DNA of 64,000 bases, from contig CM076661.1 in the NCBI GenBank assembly GCA_038496675.1, positions 11,074,906 to 11,138,905 of the forward strand, given 5' to 3'. The translations under genes and the position numbers were made by a program. Within the stretch, counting starts at the first letter, position 1. Every line of letters begins with the position of its first letter. Of this stretch, positions 56,980 through 64,000 are shown piece after piece. The notes beneath the pieces are model-generated. The model was not told where the DNA came from, did no database searches, and worked only from the letters and a program-made list of their open reading frames with translations. The stretch is from Rachycentron canadum (lineage: Eukaryota; Chordata; Actinopteri; Carangiformes; Rachycentridae).

Positions 56980-57640
56980 GTTTCTAATTTCTATGAGAGT
57001 AAATTAGCGCCTCAGCTTCATTGTTAAATCATGGCTGGTGGCACATAGCCTGGGGAGATGGATTGAATGGATCAGAGAGGGTTGGACAGTCACTGGATAA
57101 TTTTGACAATGGGGTTCGGGGGTATCATCCATCACTCAAGTGCTTACATGAAAGTTTTGACAGGTAGAGGTCATGGCAATGTGGCAGGAGCCAACAGAGA
57201 TGGATGCCTTTAATTTGGGTAATGAAGAGTTAACCATCTTGGGAGAGCAAGAAGAGCGTTAAATGGGAGAGCCATCCGCCATTAAAAGAAAGTCTTATTT
57301 AATTCCTCCAGCCCTAATGAAAGACATCGAAACACAATCCTTGATTGACAATGAGGCCCCAGCTGTAATTCCCTGCAGACAGTTCACTTAAGTTCCCTCC
57401 CTTGTTAATCTCAAATATAATGAATTGCAAAACTAAGGTTAAATGTGGCAGCGTGAATTCATTATCACTAATACATTAGACCATAAGATGATTTACAGTG
57501 CGGTCTCTCTCTTATTTTCATTAACGGTGAATGGCTTTGATTTAGCTGAGATTCCGCCGGCCTGTTCATCCTCACCATCAATCTCACTAGCTTGGTCATT
57601 GTCCTCCTTTATATCTGACCTCTTCACTTGAAAATGGAGA
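56980..57640. promoter_or_regulatory. CNE-like block
   Basis: About 650 bp have no simple repeat. Homeodomain, TALE (TTGATTGACAATG near 57342) and SOX-type strings recur in balanced sequence. The frame at 57443-57631 has no domain. By texture this is among the best candidates in the window for deep conservation. Alignment to other fish and tetrapods would decide. Confidence 0.3.
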
Positions 57641-60600
57641 AAGAATGGAAATATGTAGGAGCAGACAACCTGGTGAAAAAATTATTATTCTGCTTTTTAG
57701 TGTGAGTACAAGACCCCTCTTTATCGCTGCCTCTGCAATTATATTCATCCTGAGCTGTCATTCAACTTCATCCTTGACCCTGGTCTTATTGTTGCAGGCT
57801 TAAGGGTGGTGCTCTCGCCAAGATAACAGTTAATGCACCACTGTCTACCAGCAAATGCCTGCAAAGACTGTCTCACACCAAAACACCAGGGACCTTATCT
57901 GCATACTGAGCTGATAGTTATATGGACATTCAAAATGCATGTACATGCTCCCCTATCATTCATTAACCAATAGAAAGGTATCTCAAACGCATGTTTCTTT
58001 CCAAGGTATAATTCTAATATGTCAACTACAGAGTATATTGAACATGGCATTACATTGTGGGCACTCTGTGACTTGGGCAAAACTCCCTGTCTATTCATAT
58101 TAATGTTCAGAGGAATGTCATACATAAATCAGCCTATTAAGGTTACACACCCGCAAGCAACATGGCATATGCCCAATTTGCCTCATAGAAAATTGCATAT
58201 ATGCATTGACTTCCTGTATCGCCATTTGCTCTCTGAAATGTGAAATCAGTGTATGTACATTTGTGAGTGGCTGGCGCGAGTAAGCATGCGCGGATGCCGC
58301 CACGTGCATAAATCCACCTAACTCTGGTGCATAAATGTGACAAATTGTAACAGTGCACTAAGTAGAAGCTTTGGCAGCTATGGTGAGTGACAAGAAGGTT
58401 ATGGGCTCCTAATGACAGGGGTTTTAAAGCTATAGCTACTGCTAATTGGGGTGACGTGTCCATCCCGTGTCCCCTCAAGACATGTCTAGCTACCAGGGAT
58501 TAGCCATGATTAAAGTACTGGTCTTCCTAGTGCTCTAAGACCTTTCACAGTATTTATCCGCAATGGTCAGATTACTCCAGTGATGGACAGATAGAGATCA
58601 CAAAGGTCAAGATATATCTAGACAGTTAGTTTGAAGCCTATTATAGCCACCTTCGATAGTGTGGCTTTGAAAGTTATATAAATCACCAGACGTGATATGA
58701 GACAGTACAGTATAAGCTACAGACAAAAAGCTGATGATTTATTTATGCAATCAGCTTGTTATATAAAAGTAGTTCAAAAATAACGCCTCAGGATATTTCA
58801 CAATTCTTGTTAAGAGAAGAAAGGAGGCAGCTCTTACACAAAACACAATTACAGAGTGTAAAATCATTATGTTCTGTTGGCAAACAATTTAGTCTAGCAT
58901 CACACTAAGTATGCTTTAATGGTTCTCCCCAATTAACAAGACACTAATTATGTGTTACTTCCTCTACAGGTTTATCAGGAACTCAGTGTTTTATGAGCTG
59001 CCCTTTTCTTTTTTCCAGATACGTTCTGCAATATTACTTGATATCGATATGAAAACACAATCGCAATAGCTCCACTGATCTTAAAGGGAATGAAAAGCCC
59101 CCAAAATGGAAAATGAGAAACAAGTTTCCAACTGAAAGTCACCACAGCAACGATACACTATAAGGAGTCATATCATGAACCATATAAAAGGAATAAACAT
59201 GAAGCATGAATATTTATTGAATGTAAATTTTTTTTTTTTTATATTGCTACTTTTGCGGGCACCAGCTGTGAGCCTCTTAGGTCATTATACCACTAAACAC
59301 TGCAATGGTCACAGTAAACACATTTCCAAGGAAAACACACATCGACATTTAAGCTATGTCTGTTAGTCCTGGTTTGAAATGATCAAAAGTGCTAAGCCTT
59401 ATTCTCTTTTCCTTGTTAGCCCATGCCTGTTCCAGAAGAACCTCTCATGTGTTTTCATTTGTGAAGAAGGCTGCGAATTTAAAGGGAGCGGGAAACTCTA
59501 CCTTGTTAAAATGAATTGTCATGTATGCTTGACAGACACTTATAATGAGATTAGTGTAGAGACGTATCAGAGAGGAAATGTTGGAAATAAGAGAAGAGCT
59601 AATCCGCTCACACTTTTATGACTAAAATTCATTCTTACCATGGTTTCTTGAAACTTTGCTTTCCTGTTCATTATCTCAATTGTCTTACAGCTCTCATTTT
59701 GTAATCCTGAGCTCCTCGACTGTCACAAGAACTCGGTTTAAAAAGACCCCATGAGACTAGAATAATAAAGGGGGAGATGTTCTGTTGACGATATCGGATT
59801 TATATTAATATTTCATTTTCAGGTATAACACCTGATTCATTTTTGCAGAGGTAAATGACTTCCACACATTAACATAATCATACACACATCTCAACATAAT
59901 CTCATCATGGTACTCTACGCAATCAAGAAAGAGAGGTCGAGACTATCGACACATGCAATAGCTAACACTTGGCTTGAACTGCTGAATATTCTGACAATAA
60001 TTAGCAACTTCCAAACACCAGCTCTTGAACTTGTTCACCCAATGAGGAAAAAGAGTCCAATAAAAGCACTAAACTTTGCCACACCTGAGTTGGTGACTGC
60101 GATGTGACACGCTCATTACCAAACCTTCTATTATTGATTTCTAGATAGTTGTAAAACACTCTCCCATGTACACAGCTTAGCCTTTCCATATCCCTAAGTC
60201 TCCTCCAATGACCTTTACTGTTAAGATAGTGATAGCTCTCAGCGCATACAGAGGGATGTGGAGGATTTGCAAAAGAGGACATTTATGAAAATCTTTCTTG
60301 AAGCCTGTCTAAGAAATCCTTAAGAGACATGAAGGAAAGGGCAGTGAGTCAGTATATGGAGAGGACATACTGAGGCTCTGATATGGATGGAATGCTGGGG
60401 AAAATACCAGTCTATATGTGCATACATAATGCAAAGTAAAAAGGAAGTCACAGTACTCTATTGAAGTTCCCTCCCTTTCTGTGGCACCATTGGTCTCTCC
60501 AGACATACACTCAGAACATAAATATATGTTTGAGGAAAACTTCACTTGTGATTCAGTCTGAGTATAAAGGTTGATATTGAAATGACCTTCCCTATAGACT

Positions 60601-60766
60601 TAGGTTGGTATTTAAAGGAGTTCAAATCCAAATACAAGACGATAATACATTCTCTAATACCAGTTCCCATTCTTACGCCAAAATGAATGAGTGAATGTGA
60701 AGAATGACAGGCCTATCTGATTTCAGAATGGTGCGCAACATCACCAGAGTTGACCCTACAATTTAA
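57641..60766. other. Noncoding stretch
   Basis: No gene is supported. An 80-codon frame at 59379-59621 has several Cys but no known domain and no donor after a passable acceptor at 59419. The sequence at 58880-58990 and 59390-59640 is homeodomain-rich and CNE-like. There is a T tract at 59228-59239. Confidence 0.55.
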
Positions 60767-60800
60767 AAAAACAAAACAAAAACAAAAAAAAAAAAAACAA
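60767..60800. repeat. A-rich run with C interruptions
   Basis: AAAACAAAAC units pass into A13. This resembles a decayed retroposon tail, but no body is recognised. Confidence 0.8.
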
Positions 60801-61041
60801 ACAACTGTTTTTTCATTCTGGCCCTCATGATTATGATTATGTTTACAGGGTGGCACAGTGTTTACTTTGGGCGTTTTATCATCAAGCAGGAATGACAGGT
60901 TTTTCTTTATTGGACATGCTGGTTTTTGACTGAATATATAGCTGCAGCTAATTTTGCTTCAGTTTTAGGTGGTTATTTGTCACAATATGTGGATTGAAGG
61001 ATTGAGTTTCTCCCTCTCACTACATTGATGAAACCCCTGCT

Positions 61042-61053
61042 GGGGGGGGGGGG
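61042..61053 (+). repeat. G12 homopolymer
   Basis: A run of about 12 G is followed by TTTCC. Confidence 0.85.
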
Positions 61054-61229
61054 TTTCCTCTGGGAATTCGTCTTGTGCTGATAACTTTGAGCTATCTTAT
61101 CTGCTCACTGTTCAAACAAGAGTGAATGCTCAGATTTGCTTCAGGTGTTTGTCTCTCTGTGGGTCCATTTCATCTTGTTTTTGTTTTCAAGGTTAAAGCC
61201 TGATTGATGTGTCTGATTTCCGCAATGTT

Positions 61230-61258
61230 GTTTTTTTTTTGGGGGGGGGGGGGGGGGG
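61230..61258 (+). repeat. T-run/G-run junction
   Basis: About ten T are followed immediately by about 18 G. The G run can form quadruplexes and its length in the assembly is unreliable. Confidence 0.9.
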
Positions 61259-63971
61259 AGCCATGGTGAAGCTTGTGACTAAATCCCTTTCATTCATTTG
61301 CTCAATAAGTAATACACCGGGGTGATAGACAAGTGAAACACAGTAAGTTAGGATAATATACACTCAAATGACCTTTTAAAACACATTTCTGTGGAAACTG
61401 AGAATACTGCAATTGTAACTGTAATAAAGTAAATATGAACATGCACAGAGCTCAGTTTGCTGCTACATTAAAGTCTGAGTTACATCTGTCATTGTGAAAT
61501 CATTTTAGGATAAGACAGTTTTCGGTCATGAATTATCCTTAAATATCAATAAAAGGAATGTGAGGAAGCCATCAAGAGAAAAATAAAACTAATAGTCCCT
61601 GACTTTAATTCTCAGCTGCCCTACCTACTAATTATGAAACCTTAAGGACCAAACACAAAGCTGCCTGAGATTTGTCCACGGGGCATGGATTCTCAATTTG
61701 TCATGCTGCTTTGAACTGTCACTATTCGACTGGTGTTGCAAAGATCATAAACCAGTAAAACTTCAGAGCACAGGATGCAACTGAGGGTGACTAAGCACAG
61801 CAGAGGCCCCTCACCAGTCCCTACACAGACCGGCTTGTAGTCAACACTATCTTATCTCGAGAGGGGGCAAGTCTGGGCTGGCCGGCAGGGAAGCAGAACA
61901 GCATGGCTTCAGTGGGAAAAGTCCCACACTTCTAAGAAAGCAACTGCTGATGTGAAATGTGATCAACAGATCTAGTCCTCCAAGAGTGATGTGTGTTTTG
62001 GTTTTATGTTTCGCTGCAGCAACTAAATAGTAATGATGAACTATTCTACCACTGAGCACTCACTGTAAACACCGTATTTTGTGTTTTCCTAATGGTAATG
62101 ATGTGTAGTTTTCATCCAGCTTGTATTAACATGGTGATAATAACTTTATGCTGGATTGTCATCATTATGTTTCACAATCATACAAATGAAACTTTCCCTT
62201 GCTCCTACCATAGTCTCCACCAGCGTGAGAGAGAGCAAGACCTGACCTGCAGCCATACAATCCATCAGCATTAGTCCTACACAGTCTCCAGACTAAACAC
62301 ACTCTCATTACAGTGGCTGTAAGCGCCTGGAGGGCTCTTCCTCCACACAAGTTTATTAACACAAGGCACAATGTACAATACAAAACTAGGTACACTGGGC
62401 TCTTACAGTAAACACAGCTTCAATGCTGCTAGTATATGATTAAAGGATTTAGATGGCCGGAGCTTATGGGGAATGACATGGCAATATGATTACTGTAGAA
62501 CATACTGTGCTGTGTAAGCCAGAGTTTCTCCAGGATGATGTCATCTCCTCCAGGCTATAGTGGATTCCCGTTGGTTAGTGGGGCAGCGTCTATAGAAAAG
62601 ACTGAAGAGAGAGAGCAACTGAGACAGGAAACTCTTCGTGCTTCCTTGCAGAATTCAAACAGTTGTCACCTGTATAGACTCTGGTTAAATGTGGGCAGCT
62701 AATAAAAATCTAATTCACGCATCTCACATTCTTTAGTGCTATAATTGCGTAAGTGGCAGAGTATTCAGTTACAAATTTACTTGTGTCCTACACCCACGCT
62801 GACTCTCGTTGCTCATGTTGGCTACGCTCAAAGTTTATAGCCTCCCTCGGGCTTTAATGCATGCTGGAGTGTTTGGGTGAGGATTTACTGTCGAGGGTGT
62901 TGAATTTGGTTATATCATCAGCAGTGGAGACAGCATAAAGATCTTTTACATAAGATAAAGGAGTACTATCATTATTCTGAATGTGGAGTGTTGTATTAAT
63001 ATACACTACTTTATATGATTGGATTATTACTTCTGATACATCGACATGTAAGCTGCTCTAAAAGTACATAGCTGGTCAAGTTTGGCCGATTCAGTGCACT
63101 GGAAGTGTAGACCGAATAAGAGTAATGTTTGCTCCTTTTGAATTATTGAAGGTCGTTACAAGTACAAGTGTACACAAAGTACCAGGTCTCTGATTGTATT
63201 TGTGTGTCCCTGTGACAAACATTCCAGCACAGTACTCAAACCTCGGCTGTTTACATTCACGACAAGATACTCCACTCTTAAGTATCCGCTAAGCATCAGA
63301 CCTTGAGAGACAGAGACCACATCAAGGAGGTCAACAAAGAACCTGACACCCTGGAGATACATTTGCATTGAGTCGAGAATGTAAAGCAACAACAAGGCAT
63401 ATAAAGTGGCCTCGAAGGCACCAAACACTTGTGGTAAAACAACAACCTCCAAACTGCTGTGAGATCCCCCTCATTGTCAAACCTCCTCTTATCTCGAGTG
63501 AGAGGAAGAGAGGAAGACAGACATGATCTTTGAGGAATGAGAGTGTAGCGACAGTCGGCCAGCGGAACGAATGCTGGTGCAGCTGACATAGCTCGTTTTA
63601 GTATCATCTCACAAGTTAAGACAACAAAATGGGCTGCAGTAACTGGCAACGAACGCACAAACTATAAATCTTCAGACATATAAGCTGATATTAGGTTTCA
63701 CCTCCAGCCGCAGCCTGGATAGAAAGGACTTTAAGTTTGTATGGAAAGAGACAAGGGTGGATTTACCTTATACCACTTGCAAACTGGAGGAACTTGTTAC
63801 ATAAATTCTATGCATAGCACCAGATTACCATTAAGTGACTCTGCTATATGGGCTAGAAAAACACCACTTCACTGCATGGCAATAAACATTGTAACCTGAG
63901 TACACAGGACACTCAAGAATGTGTCTGTGAAGTGAAAAGTTAATTTGCGTTTTTATGTGCTACCAAAACAG

Positions 63972-64000
63972 CCCCCCCACCCCACCCCACCCCCACACAC
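63972..64000. repeat. C-rich (CCCCA)n run into (CA)n at window edge
   Basis: Four C-runs of four to seven (63972-63978, 63980-63983, 63985-63988, 63990-63994) are separated by single A, then CACAC to the window end. On the minus strand this is a quadruplex motif with one-base loops. The repeat is cut by the window boundary. Confidence 0.85.

Larger units (their letters stand above)
60801..63971. other. Noncoding stretch
   Basis: No gene is supported. There are G runs at 61042-61053 and 61241-61258, and an octamer at 63361-63368. Minus-strand frames at 63452-63156 and 63658-63296 overlap each other and are unrecognisable. Confidence 0.6.

Noticed and set aside
59379..59621. Cys-containing 80-codon frame with a passable splice acceptor at 59419
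   Set aside because: There is no convincing donor and no known cysteine-spacing domain. The sequence looks like homeodomain-rich noncoding DNA.

Overview
The window looks like vertebrate nuclear DNA, most likely from a ray-finned (teleost) fish. The grounds are many long CA/GT microsatellites, moderate GC with few CpGs, a degenerate Tc1/mariner element of the kind common in fish, a short repeat carrying inverted CCTCCGCC-type ends that I recall from fish genomes, and no prokaryotic gene structure. I cannot name the species or locus.

I find no protein-coding gene, tRNA, rRNA or CRISPR array that I can defend. The open frames longer than about 60 codons are either microsatellite translations (poly-His/Thr, poly-Cys/Val), shadows across the assembly gap, or unrecognisable frames with no domain. 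The one recognisable protein remnant is a broken Tc1-like transposase (about 10741-11136) inside an internally deleted element at 10492-11310. Its second Asp and its Glu are still exactly 34 residues apart. The window is therefore best read as a gene desert or part of a very large intron.

Layout. 1-10490: noncoding, with a 27-bp stem-loop at 132-190, a CA tract at 6997-7054, a G-quadruplex motif at 7317-7341 and a 266-base run of N at 7988-8253. 10492-11310: Tc1 relic. 11311-20700: noncoding with GC-richer blocks at 12781-13500 and 14380-14930 (paired SOX-type motifs, a purine-rich tract, a full CTCF-core match at 14900), a hairpin at 15816-15876 and a possible interspersed repeat at 17300-17720. 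20735-21015: the best promoter-like stretch (TATA box, GA-rich leader, strong splice donor). 21016-50090: long noncoding stretches that read like conserved enhancers (28540-28690, 30203-30442, 31480-31950, 37460-37760, 38010-38300, 38860-39070). Their dense motifs include an RFX X-box, a PBX-MEIS site, an NF-Y box and POU octamers. 50092-50988: two identical 351-bp segments separated by one N, almost certainly an assembly artefact at a GT/TA microsatellite. 51000-64000: noncoding with a (CTTCT)n tract, a long CA tract, CNE-like sequence at 56980-57640 and homopolymer G tracts.

The most interesting overall signal is regulatory. I counted 15 POU octamers (ATGCAAAT on either strand), against about three expected by chance at an assumed 42% GC. 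They occur among homeodomain, SOX, RFX, PBX-MEIS and CTCF motifs with no exon in 64 kb. This fits a long-range regulatory landscape of a developmental gene, but that is inference. No new protein system was found.
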